64,000 nucleotides of DNA, taken from positions 682,001-746,000 of the forward strand of contig JAGMUV010000029.1 of NCBI GenBank assembly GCA_020744425.1, read 5' to 3'. Positions 52,672 to 63,302 of the stretch are shown piece by piece. The stretch's first letter is position 1; each line of letters starts with the position of its first letter. Under the pieces are notes generated by a model. That model made no database searches and was not told the DNA's origin. It was given only the letters and a program-made list of their open reading frames with translations. The position numbers and the translations under genes were made by a program. This stretch comes from Dactylonectria macrodidyma (lineage: Eukaryota; Ascomycota; Sordariomycetes; Hypocreales; Nectriaceae).

Positions 52672-54837
52672 AGGAGGTCAAAAGGAATGGATTAGAGATT
52701 GCCTCTGGATCGCAAAGGGCAATACGAAGTAACGGGCCACAAGTTAGTAGTAATCCGGCCAAACGAAGACTGCCCACATGCCGGTCCCTTGAACGAGGGT
52801 TCCCGCTATATTATATGCAAGCGAGTGAGAGCAATCACATCGGGCGCCTCGCCCACGCATCACAAATTGGCTGAACTAAGAGCGACGAGGGTTCCAGATC
52901 CAGGGTTACAATCCACTCGATTCCACGAACTCTTCCCGTGGATTTAGGATCACCTAGTGATCCGTGCACGAGTGCACGCACCCTTTGCGCCGTGTCACCT
53001 TAGTATAGTATCAACTGTGGCCTCAGCTGAGTGGATGGCAACCCTGGAAACTTTCCTCAGGCTACCCACCCAACCGTCAGCCTGAAAACGAGACAAGCTG
53101 CAGAATAATGTACCCTTTATTTGCGGCATTTTAATTGGCCCGACCCCCTATCGTTACTATCGTGGAGGTTGAAGGCAGCTCAAGGGATAGCCATGATGTG
53201 TCATTTCCATTGCCGGTATCCGGTAGCCTTGTGGCACGTGAAGTGTATTAGTCTTGAACTTTTAAGGGGGGAAAGGGAAGGTGCGAATAATCCGTGGGTT
53301 AGGCAAAACTCTAAATCTTAACACTAAGCCTATTAAGAACGCCGTTAAGAAGACTCCTGGCTACAATCTACAGTTAGAGAATGTCATTATTCCTAACTAA
53401 GGGATAAATATAGGGAAAAGGGACTGGGATAACAGATAGCTATTGAGTCGTATTGCTGTATATGTCCACTTGCTTAATAGCTTTGCTGAAAGCGCATCCC
53501 TTTCTGGGGAAATAAGCTTTAGGTGGTGCCTTTGTAATTGGGCTAAAACCTCAGGCACACATGTGACCCCACGCGGGATAGGTTTTAAGTTCAGCCCGTC
53601 ATGCTTTCAAAAGTTTCTGCTTACGCGGTGGACGCCCTAAGAGCGAGGAAAAGCAAATTCAAGCTAATTTTCAGTAGCTACATCCTCCCGTGTACCTCCT
53701 TCCTTATCTCTGCCTTCCTTATGCTGCGACAGCAATACCCGTTGGCATAGATTTAATGATAGCAAGACATTTTCTCTGTCTTCTTGGGTTACTTAACTAT
53801 AGATTGAGAGTATGTTAGACTATGGACCTTGGTTGTGGTGTTGAAAACTTCAGTGCTTACTGCCCTCTGGAGTGTCAAGTTGTACACTTCACCCAATCGT
53901 ATTTTCCTTGGTTGACTTCCCTCTTATCTCTCCTATTGCCGCCGAGAGGGCCGCCTCGGGCCGAAGCTAATCGTCAACTCCGACGCCAATTACGGACCAT
54001 TACATCTTGAACTCCAGAGATGTGGATGAAATGCGGGGAAGAATCCGGGGAGCTGTATAACTAATACAGGTAAGGCCGAAATCATGGCTCCCATATCCAA
54101 ACAAGCTATTCGCTCATTTGTGTGACTCTCATGCCTGGTGATGTCTTCTCGATCTGAAGCGATGCAACCTCGCCCGGACAGTGGTCCGGCACAAGCACCG
54201 GAATGCGTCCTAAAGAGGCGTAGCTAGCCAGCGACATCGGCTGAAAGCCCTGAAGTGGCTTCGACCACTATGCTGGAATTTTAAAAAATTCGGCCCTTCT
54301 CCATGCCAAGTCACTGAGTGATCAGCGCTGCTTACTTGTTGACCTCAAGTTCTGGACCGTTGTTTCCAAGGTCTAGATTCTGAAGATTGATCTCTCGCCG
54401 AGCAGGCTACTAGTAGACTCGCGGGGTTGGGCCACAACACCAACAACCACGTCTGGTACGGTGAGTGGGACGACAAATCACATGTCTGTCGATTCACCCC
54501 TTCTCGGAGGCATGGCATGTTGGTAGGAGTCTGGAGAATCGGCCTTCGGTGCACAACTCTCCCTAACTTCGTCCGAGAAAGGGCCGACTGTGTTGAACCT
54601 CTGACGATTGAAGATCTCGTCTAGATCGTCAAACTCTCTCCCATACCTAGCACAAGGCTACAAGCGCCGGATATGAGGCCCTTACAACATTGCGTATCGG
54701 CCGCGGCCGTCACCAGGCAATTACAGTCATTCCGAAGTATAAATCAGTGCTAATATCCGCCAGGTTAGATTATTTAGTCCCTCTATGTCCGACCGTGCTA
54801 CTCCCCTTCCAGTATCTGGCTCGTCCCTCAGCAAATC
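52672..54837. other. Intergenic region, no supported gene
   Basis: About 2.2 kb between two divergently transcribed host genes. ORFs are all under 85 codons and without domains. The middle (about 53230-53500) is AT-rich and may be an old repeat. A TATAAAT box is visible near 54739-54745, about 100 bp upstream of the glucoamylase start, and probably serves it. Confidence 0.45.
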
Positions 54838-56771
54838 ATGCGATTCTCGTCTCTTCTCTCCTTTGGAAGCCTTGCCTTCCAGGCCGTTTCCAGCCACCCC
54901 TCGCGGCTGTCGAAACGGGTCGACGTCGACGCGTGGATTACCCAGGAGCTTCCCATCGCCAGAGCCCAGCTTTTGTGCAACATCGGTCCCAATGGCTGTA
55001 ACTCTGCTGGAGTGGCATCGGGTCTTGTCATTGCGTCTCCAAGCACACAAGATCCCGACTGTGAGTGCTCCTAGGTACTCAGTTGATGAGGGTAAACTGA
55101 CACCGGCAAGATTACTTTCACTGGACCAGGGATGCCGGCCTGGTCTTCAAGGCGATCATCGACATCTTTCTCGAGTCGTACGATGCTGACCTTCAGGGCA
55201 ACATCGAAGACTACATCATAGGCCAAGCCAAGCTGCAAACCGTGTCGAATCCCTCCGGCGGGATCCAGGACGGCGCCGGCCTTGGAGAGCCAAAGTACCT
55301 AATCAACGGAGACCAGTTCACCGGTGACTGGGGCCGTCCTCAGCGGGACGGACCTGCGCTCCGAGCCATCACCATGATTACGTACGCGAAGTGGCTGGTT
55401 GCCAACGGGTACACTTCGACGGCTACCACGGTCGTCTGGCCCGTCATCAAAAACGACCTTGCCTACGTCGCCCAGTACTGGAACCAGACCGGCTTCGATT
55501 TGTGGGAAGAGATTGAGGGTTCGTCCTTCTTTACCGTTGCCTCCCAGCACCGCTCCCTCGTGGAGGGCAGCTCGCTCGCCAGCCTTCTTGGCACCACTTG
55601 CAGCGCTTGCGACGCCATTGCACCTCAAATATTGTGTTTCCAGCAAAGCTTCTGGTCTCCCTCGCAAGGTTACATCATTTCCAACATCAATGGTGGCAGC
55701 TGGCGCAACGGAAAGGACTCCAACTCGATCCTCGCGTCCATCCACAACTTTGATCCGGCTCTCGGATGTGACACTGCCACCTTTCAACCATGCAGTGACC
55801 GCGCACTGTCGAACCACAAAATTTTTACCGACTCGTTCCGGTCCATCTACGCCATAAATGATGGCATCTCCCAAGGCGTTGCTATTGCTGTCGGCAGGTA
55901 TCCCGAAGACACCTATTACGGAGGCAACCCGTGGTATCTGAGCACGTTCGCGGCGGCCGAGCAGCTCTACGACGCCCTGTACGTGTGGAAGCGTAGCAGC
56001 TCCATCAATGTCACTCAGACCTCTCTCGCTTTCTTCCGCGACCTGGTCCCCTCCATCTCCGCCGGCCAATATGCCTCTGGATCCTCCACGTACAATGCCA
56101 TCGTCAGCGCCGCCTCGCTGTACGCAGACGGCTACTTGAATGTAGCAGGGACTTATGCCTCCCCCAATGGCTCCATTGCGGAGCAGTATCACAGAGGCAA
56201 CGGCCAGCCCCTGTCGGCCCGCGATCTGACCTGGTCATATGCGTCGTTCCTGTCCGCCGCCCGGCGCCGTCGCGAAGTTGTTCCGCCTGGCTGGGCCAAC
56301 TCTACTGCTACCGCGGTGCCCAACAGCTGCTCCGCAACCTCAGTTCAAGGTTCTTACACTTCGGCCACGGCGACAGGTTTCCCCGACAACCAGACGCCTA
56401 TCTCTGGCGTCCCGCCGACCACCACAACCTCCACTGTAGGGTGCACAACCCCCCAGAGCGTCGCCGTCACCTTCAAAGCGCTGGTCGTGACGCAATTGGG
56501 CCAGACGGTCAAGATTGTTGGCAGTATTGCGCACCTGGGCAACTGGGATCCGAACAACGCAATTGCCCTGAATGCCGACCAGTACACAACATCCGACCCC
56601 GTGTGGGAAGGGACGGTAAACCTACCTGCGGGTCAAGCCATTCAGTATAAGTACATTAACGTCGCGTCTAACGGCGCCGTGACCTGGGAGAGTGACCCGA
56701 ACCGCTCCTGGACGGTGCCGCAGGTGTGTGGCGAGACAAGCGCAACCAAGTCTGATTCCTGGCAGACTTGA
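54838..56771 (+). CDS. glaA: Secreted glucoamylase (GH15 with CBM20 starch-binding domain)
   Basis: Exons 54838-55060 and 55111-56771 (50-nt intron GTGAGT..GCAAG with CTGAC) give 627 aa. The N-terminus MRFSSLLSFGSLAFQAVSSH is a signal peptide, followed by LSKR, a Kex2-type propeptide site. The GH15 catalytic domain covers about 30-480. YYFHWTRDAG, the acid pair in FDLWEEIEGSSFF (E207/E208) and the base in IAEQYHRGNGQPLSARDLTW (E432) are all present. After a Thr/Ser-rich linker, the CBM20 (about 520-622) shows VAVTFKALVVTQLGQTVKIV, HLGNWDP and YKYI, ending near WESDPNRSW. It cleaves glucose from the non-reducing ends of starch outside the cell. Length and order match Aspergillus-type glucoamylases. 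Expression in the family is usually starch/maltose-induced, but no operator was identified here. Confidence 0.95.
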
Positions 56772-57318
56772 GAGCGAAGGCGCAGGAACGAGGAATCACC
56801 TGATGATGACGGGCAAAAGGACCCAGCAGCGGCCGTGCCGATTGAGTCCTCTCAGTCAGGGAGACACCGCCAATATGAATAGTTTAAATAATTTATAGGC
56901 AAAGAGGCTGAAGTTGATTTTTCCTGAAAGTTGGTCATGTTGTGATAGGGTTCCGTCCGATTCAGGGGTCAGTAAGCATCTATCCACCAAAAGGAGATGC
57001 ATTATCTACTATTAATAGAAAGCTGTGCTTTATGCCTATTTTACCCTGCCTGCTGCTAAGCTTCTATCCGCTCTCTGACGGCCTTATTAACGTAGATTCA
57101 AGTGAGTAGATTGCTAAGAAATTATCAATGTACTTAAGTGCTCCCTACTCAAGTATTAAAGACATAAACGAGCCCCATTTTCAGTTTTAGTCCAATCAAC
57201 GATCTTGAATTCTTACAGGGGTTCAACAATCCAAAATGGGGCCTGTTCTTAATTTCGACTTTTACATTGAACGCGAAACGAGCCCCATTTCGCGTCGCGT
57301 TAGTCCGTGCCACCCCGT
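56772..57318. other. Downstream region of the glucoamylase; no gene
   Basis: It holds the glucoamylase 3' end. AACGAGCCCCATTT near 57167-57180 and again near 57284-57297, with its inverse AAAATGGGGCC near 57234, forms a small repeat set that the LINE insertion adjoins. Confidence 0.4.
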
Positions 57319-58455
57319 GTAGTAGTAGTAGTAGTAGATTTATTACGCCCGGGAGAACGGACCTCATAGGGCCATGGAATACACTATGCTATTTACATTT
57401 CTGCCACCTTCAATCCTGACCACAAGTAAAGCCCAACTTTCTCTCCCTGGATCGCTTTCGTTTAGCCTCGCTTGACTCTCTCTGACAGGCCTGCTTGGAG
57501 GCCAATTTCTCCAAGTGTTCAGCATCCTATCTTCAGCAGCTGAAGCGTGGTCTGTCAAAATGAGGCTGTGTTGTGTTAGTATTCTCTAGTTCTGGTTGTT
57601 AGTATGTTCAATTCTCCTCCCTTGGCCCTAGTCTTCCTGTCTCCATCGCGAATTTGATTGTTGCTCGCACCGCCCGTAGGTTAGGTGACCATCTCGGTCC
57701 GTCCAACGCCGATTTTCCTCCCAGAAAGAATGAGAGGTTTCCCATCTCGCTTTGTCCGATTCGCCGCATGCCTTCGCGTTGTGCATCCCACTTGGTGCAC
57801 CGGAATAGAAAATGTTCCATCGTTTCTGCTGCTTGTCCGTAGATGCACCTGTCCGATTCTGCTGCTCCAATCCTGTGCAGGTAGCTGTTGATCCTAGCCA
57901 TCCCTGTGCGAAGCTGGGATAGCATGTCTGCGTCGTGCCTCTTCAATCCATCGTATAGGGAGCGTGTGTGTGTACCTGGTAATGCTTTGTCGATTCGCTT
58001 TGAGTATTCTCCAACCCCATCGGGCAGGTTCCTCGTGCGGCTCTTCGCGCTTCCGCCTTTGCCTCGCTGCCCATATGGAGGTCCTTGTCTCCGGCTGGTA
58101 CCCACAGCAACTTGACGATGTTGCCACTCTTCTGGAGTCGTTCGGCATGCCTGTGGATCTCCTGGATGGTGCATTGTCCCGACCGTTGTTGCGGTTGCGC
58201 GATCACTTGCAGTGCTGATCGGCTGCTCGTCATAACAGTCAATTGCCGATGTTGGAGTCCATCCGGCATGCATCTCAGTGTCATCACTATAGCTTCCAGC
58301 TCTGTCGTGTACACGTTCTGGTCGTCTCTAGAGCCGATCATAATCGAGTACCTGGCCACCACATCGTCCGGTCTGTTGCTCAGAGTATCACGGACGATGC
58401 CGTCCATGCCTACCCTTCCTGCCTTCTCTGAGGCACGAAAAAAAAACACATGGTA
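57319..58455 (-). mobile_element. 5'-truncated LINE (Tad/I-like) with (CTA)n tail
   Basis: On the minus strand the RNase H domain reads VYTTELEAIVMTLRCM ... LTVMTSSRSALQVIAQPQ ... KLLWVPAGDKDLHMGSEAKA. After a frameshift it goes on with THTRSLYDGLKRHDADMLSQ, LRTGMARINSYLHRIG and the terminal knuckle CIYGQAAETMEHFLFRC. This order (RNase H then CCHC-like knuckle) fits fungal Tad1-type non-LTR retrotransposons. The reverse transcriptase and ORF1 are missing, as expected from 5' truncation. The 3' end on this strand is TAATAAAT followed by (CTA)6 (plus-strand TAGTAG run at 57320-57338). The Asp of the third RNase H motif seems replaced (TSSRSAL). Confidence 0.82.
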
Positions 58456-58484
58456 GGAGCTGTTGATGTTTTTAGAATGGGCAG

Positions 58485-59735
58485 TAAAATACTACATCAC
58501 CCCATGCACATTGGAGCGGCGATGGGGTGCATGGGGTAGCCTCAGCCGAAGGCTGTGTGTCCGCGGGCCGGGAAGCTATTACTACTACTGCATTATCTAC
58601 GTACTGATCCATTGCCATGGCCATTCTTAGTATTATATGACATGTACGGATTCCGTGTGAGCACCTGTCGTTTCCGAAGCTCCTGATCCCTTATCTTCAT
58701 CTTCATGCCATCCGGGGGGGACTCGTAGACCAGGTGATTACGATCAAATGGCGCATCCAACATCAAACCCTTAAGCTTTTTTACACGAGAGATAGCCACG
58801 TAGCTTAAACCGGTCTGAAAGTCCCGGCAGGAGAGATCCGTAATGATCATATCTTCTGTAATGCTTTATGACTTATGCACAGTAATGGCGTAGCATACGA
58901 TCAGGGGAAACTGCGTGCGAGCGCAGAGTGGCTCCAATGAGGAAGTCCCTCTCAACTAAGAGAATCAGGACAATCTTCTTGCTATCGGGGGTGGTCAGGA
59001 ACACCGGTCCGTTGTATTTGTCAAACTCCATCATGATAACACAGGGAGGGTCTTAGATGGGGTCAGCCCCGGGCGCCCAGCCGATATCGTAAACAGTACC
59101 GGTACCGCGAGCGCCGTTACAGAGGCCAACTGGCTGCCAAAGGTTGAACGTCAGCATTAGACGGGCGCTAATGCATATGGGAATCTGCTTTGCAAGGTTG
59201 CCCGCCTTGTCATCGGGGGCAGCAGCCGCACTAGGACCGACGTTCTTAGCTTTGACCTGGACAACTGGCCGGCCGAGGCGGTCGAATCGCGCCTCTGGAT
59301 CTAGAATTCTTCATTTAGTTAGCATTAAATGCCCTAGGGAGTGGAGAGACATCTAACATGAGAATTGCACTGATTACGGCACTCCAGGCAATTCTTAGTG
59401 TTACCCGCAGATTTCCTTTTGCTAACGAAGTCACCCTCCGGTTTCTCCTCACCACAGCGAGCACAGACGATGGGAATTATATCATCTTATAGCCGTTGAG
59501 GAGTAGACTTAGGACTCATTGCGCAATGAAGCAAGACATCAAGCAGCATTGTGTACGAAATCCAAAGTAAACAAACCGGGGGTGTGCAAAATCCAACGTA
59601 AACAAACCGGGGGTAATGCCAGCTGCCAAAGTATGGTCCCACTTTTTTAAGGCCGTCATCCAATTGTGCCACGTTTTGCGGCCGTCCATACAAATTTTGG
59701 ACCAATCAGAAACTTTTGCCAATCTTGCACCAAAC
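58485..59735 (-). mobile_element. Helitron relic (copy b) with helicase fragment
   Basis: Shares its left block (58485-58575) and right block (59459-59735) with the deleted copy at 16938-17455. Minus-strand helicase pieces lie between. The right block has an internal duplication of about 33 bp (AAACAAACCGGGGGT occurs twice, near 59567 and 59600). Termini are not proven. Confidence 0.65.
58593..59130 (-). pseudogene. Helitron PIF1-like helicase, C-terminal fragment
   Basis: The minus strand reads LSCRDFQTGLSYVAISRVKK then LKGLMLDAPFDRN, preceded in disrupted frames by CVIMMEFDKYNGPVFLTTP and GTVYDIGWAPGADPI. These are the last helicase motifs of Rep-Hel proteins. It is close in sequence to the piece at 6909-7578. 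Confidence 0.75.
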
Positions 59736-60939
59736 CCTCATTATTTGGAAACAGGGGAAGGCGCACGTCCGCCGGGGGAAGTTGGAAGTTGGAAGCTGGG
59801 CGTGGTGGGCAAGTTGGCGGCTCCCTTGCGCTGAGTAGCCTTTCGGTACGAAGCTTGCAACCAGAGCTTGTTTTACTAGTGGGTTGCTGCACGTGTTGAG
59901 AAGAGGGCGCGGTTTTAAGTGGTCAGCTCTAGGTAGGTGGATGAAGAGACTTAGCCAATAGGGCGCGTGTGTGTGTGTTACCTTTGTTTTGCGTAGCCAA
60001 TAAGACCTATGCAGCAGACGTTGCGGAGCAGGCACCATTTTGAGTGGCACGATTTGAAGAGTTTAATGCGGAACTAAGAGGCCTAGCCAATAGGGTGAGG
60101 GGGAATAATTGAGACAGGGATCAGGGGACTGAGACTAGCAGAGATCACAATACCAAAGAGGGAAAATTGTCAATTTGAGTAGTTATAAGAAGCTGAAGTT
60201 GAGGTAGAAGTTGAGGTAGAAGTTGATGAAGACATGATATATTGAACTAGCAAATATTTCAATAAAAAATGGGAGAGCAGTTAAGATTACGACTTTGTGA
60301 GAGAGAGAGAGAGGGAGAGCAATTGTAAGATAAGCCTGCAAGGTTGGCAGGCAAATGTACAGAACAAAGAAGAGACACATCTGATATTTACGATACATTA
60401 AATGATATCGTATATACAATGCGAAGATTGATACCACTTGGTAAAGATGCTGTATTTCATTGCGCAGAGAGGATGTGGCATCGCCGATCTCCATCCAACA
60501 TTTTCAGCCAAGAGCTACTATCCCTGCCGATGTGGATACTCGCACAATTGAATTGATCAATTAAGATAGTTAGATGGTGAACAGATTTGCTTTTTCCATG
60601 AGTACAAAGGATTGGCCAAAACGTTAGCACATGGGAAAGCAAGAAGCATCTTACTCTTTACTTTATTTAGGTTCAGCTAAGAATAGGAAGAGGAAAAGGG
60701 GAAAGGGGGGATGATTAATGGTGCCCTGCCACCTACGTCACAGTTAAAATGCATATCCACGCTCTTAATATTCTTCCTAGCCAGTCCCACGACTTATCTG
60801 CCCGGCAGCCCCGGGTCGTCTCTTCGCTCAGTTGCTCTAGCCTCTGCTGGACCTGGGGTTCCCCCTTAGCCCTCCCCTATTGCCGACAGTCTGACATGTA
60901 CCAACTTGTTAAGCCGACCGGCTTCTTGCTGGAAGTCGT
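59736..60939. other. No supported gene; GA microsatellite
   Basis: CCAATAGG/CCAATAAG boxes recur (59955, 59998, 60087), and (GA)n lies at about 60299-60320. ORFs are short and without domains. Part of 59740-60050 could be the far end of the Helitron relic. Confidence 0.4.
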
Positions 60940-60949
60940 CCTTCACTCC

Positions 60950-62012
60950 CTAATCGGATGCGTAGTCGTCGTTATCGGGATGCATCATGCTACTAACAAT
61001 AGACTTGGCCTCTTCGCAGTCTTCGGTCTTGTAGAATTTCAGCCCAAAGCTGGACATGAATGTTAGCGAGTCACCTTAATGCTTCTTGATGAACTTGAGT
61101 TCGTCGGCGTCAAAATACTAGTCAGCTAGCTGCCCCTCTGGGCGGCCATCGTTAGGGTAGTCCCGACCGATATCGCTGTCGTCGCTGTCGTCGCTGTCCT
61201 CACTGTCGGCCAGGATGGCCCGGAGGATACTACGACCCTCTTCGCGATCCTCTTCCTTGTTGATGTTGAGACCGTCGCTCGCTAGAAACCTGAATTCACT
61301 GCCCCAGTGTTTCTTGAGCCACTGCATTTCCTCGGTCGAAAGTGTTGGAAATCACAAGTGTGAGGCGACCAAGTCGGTGGCAAGGTGTGGAAGAAGGAGG
61401 AACATTCTACAAGAGATCATACCTGTACATAAACAGTGGTTCCCCTACTGTACATTCAGGATGAATTAAGCAACTTGAATCTTCTCATTTCAACAGAAAG
61501 TGGGCCTACCTCCGCCGGCTGCAGGTCTTGGCCGGCACGCGATGCCTCCCATTTCTCCCGCTCACTGTCGGCCCATCGCACGTTCATCCAGTACATTGCC
61601 GACGGATCAAAGGGCATAGGGCCAACCCGAGGCCCAACCGGTGGACTGCTGAACCTCACCTGGAAGAATTTGCCGTGGGGGTCAAAGTAGGCAACGGTCC
61701 GACCCTGTTTATCGATGATGGTGCCTTTTGTGTTTTGCACACTAGATCCCGTATGGATATCGTATTCGTCTAGAATCGGACTTCCAATGACATTACAGAT
61801 GCCTGTGGGGATGTGAAGGACGTTGCGCAGTCATAGGATGCCACGGGATCGCGGACCAGTCGCCCTCGGACTTCGTTTGACCGGAAGTCCGACCGTGCCA
61901 ATCCCCACAACCGGGCGTTTGAATCCCCCCAATCAAGTGGCCGACCGTGGAGTTGAGAGGTGTGTAGTCGGCGCCAAACCACGACCGATCCTTGGCGGCA
62001 CTAAAAATCGAT
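60950..62012 (-). pseudogene. Copia-protease-like fungal family gene, 5'-truncated and broken
   Basis: The minus strand reads AKDRSWFGADYTPLNSTVGH, frameshift, VVGIGTVGLPVKRSP ... RGIL(TGA)LRNVLHIPTGICNVIGSP, GTIIDKQGRTVAYFDPHGKF, FSSPPVGPRVGP and MYWMNVRWADSEREKWEAS. An intron at 61509-61331 joins to EMQWLKKHWGSEFRFLASDG. Two related C-terminal units follow: WLKKHWGSEFRFLASDGLNI...EDREEGRSI and FIKKH(stop)GDSLTFMSSFGLKF...EDCEEAKSI, each with an acidic tail. The WF...V...LRNVLHIP...N pattern resembles the gag-pre-integrase/protease region of copia elements as found in single-copy fungal proteins. The N-terminus is missing, and TGA, TAG and TAA stops and a frameshift disable it. Confidence 0.65.
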
Positions 62013-62029
62013 TAGACGTCAACTAAAGC

Positions 62030-62486
62030 TGCACTTCGACTTCCGCTTGGCACTACTCCAACGGGTGCCCAAATACCAATCGAAAAGAAGACGAGGGTCA
62101 AGAAGAGGCCTTGGCAGAGGCATAATGTGAGCCGCCGAGGACTTCCCTGCACTGCGGCATTCGCATGCACCGATTACAAAATCCAAGGCGAAACACTCCT
62201 CCAGATTGCGCTGGAGCTGCGAGGAACCGGGACAAAGCTGAACACCAAGACTGGACAACTCGAGCCACGAAAGTGCGATCCATATAGCCTGTATGTGCAG
62301 CTATCGCGGTGCAAATCGCTGGATGGTATTATATTGCTGTCAAAGGCGCGTGTGGAGGATATAGTCAAGAATAAAATACCACAGGAAATGTTTGATGGCG
62401 AGGCTAGGCTGGAGCAATTGTGCGGGGGAACATTAAATGAGGCCCGGTTATCATTATTGCACCCATCCGCACAATACGAGCAATAA
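62030..62486 (+). pseudogene. PIF1-like helicase C-terminal fragment
   Basis: The plus-strand frame reads RRGLPCTAAFACTDYKIQGE, then LQIALELRGTG and CDPYSLYVQLSRCKSLDGII, ending AQYEQ at 62486. TDYKxQ and YVQLSRCKSL are the last motifs of the helicase domain of Helitron Rep-Hel proteins (compare ALTDYKAQSKTL and YVQLSRCKRL at 24893-25035). Nothing of the rest is present. It may be a captured or decayed piece and abuts the truncated pseudogene to the left. Confidence 0.75.
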
Positions 62487-63010
62487 TATAGTTTATAATT
62501 TAGATAGCAAATCCAAGGAACAGTCAGGTATGTATTGATAGATGATGAGTGTTTTGTTCCGATTCCATTGCCCCCGGCCGTTCTGGCTCTTTTACGCAGG
62601 GGGACGATGATGTCCCCCGCCCGGTTCGCGTTCGATGACGATGATGACGTCTGAAGCGGGGTTCTCAGCACCAGACATCCACCAAAGACCCAACATGCCC
62701 GCCAAGTGGCTACCGGGTATTCCAAAAGGTATAAAGGAGATCAATAATGAGATTTCGAGAAAAATTAATCCGCTGTTTCCTATATATATATTATATATTA
62801 AAAATCCGATCTAATATAATAGATTTCACCTAACTCGAGCAGAAGCAGGAATCTCACAAAATGCAAACGACAAGAGCAACGACATTTTATTATAAATCAA
62901 AAGCTCACATGAATCCCACGTGATTCTTAACAGAAAAATCCCAGCCAATGAAGACTTCTCTACACTTGATCTCGGGGGGGGGGGCGGGTGAATTCGAAGC
63001 TCATCCACAT
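62487..63010. other. No supported gene
   Basis: AT-rich in the middle (62760-62825, with TATATATATATTATATATTA) and a G-run at 62970-62982. No coding or RNA feature seen. Confidence 0.45.
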
Positions 63011-63185
63011 GTGCCAAAAGAGAGTGGGAGGATTTGTGTCAAAAGAGAGTGGGAGGATTTGTGTCAAAAGAGAGTGGGAGGATTTGTGTCAAATGAGAGT
63101 GGGAGGATTTGTGTCAAATGAGAGTGGGAGGATTTGTGTCAAATGAGAGTGGGAGGATTTGGGGCAAATGAGAGTGGGAGGATTA
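63011..63185 (+). repeat. 25-bp minisatellite, seven units
   Basis: Unit GTGTCAAAWGAGAGTGGGAGG plus ATTT; starts are at 63011, 63036, 63061, 63086, 63111, 63136 and 63161. The first three units have CAAAAG and the last four CAAATG, and the outer units vary most (GTGC first, GGGG and final A last). Confidence 0.95.
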
Positions 63186-63196
63186 GGACCAATTAG

Positions 63197-63302
63197 GAGG
63201 TGCGGTTGCGCATGGCTTAATCGGGTAATTTTGCAAGGGGGGGCCAAATTTTGGGGGTGGAAATCCCAGAGCTTAAGAAGACCTTTCGTACCGAAAGGCA
63301 CT
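63197..63302 (+). repeat. G-run and hairpin module, copy 2
   Basis: GGAGGTGCGGTTGCGC, then TAATTTTGCAAGGGGGGG, ATTTTGGGGGTGGAAATCCC, AGAGCTTAAGAAGACC and the hairpin CCTTTCG-TAC-CGAAAGG (about 63281-63297). The same block order occurs at 34409-34532 beside the right MULE end. Confidence 0.72.

Noticed and set aside
55299..56192. 297-codon minus-strand ORF opposite the glucoamylase
   Set aside because: It lies entirely antisense to a well-supported gene and has no recognisable domain; codon-bias shadow.
63011..63185. CRISPR-like array
   Set aside because: Units are contiguous with no spacers, and the organism is a fungus; it is a minisatellite.
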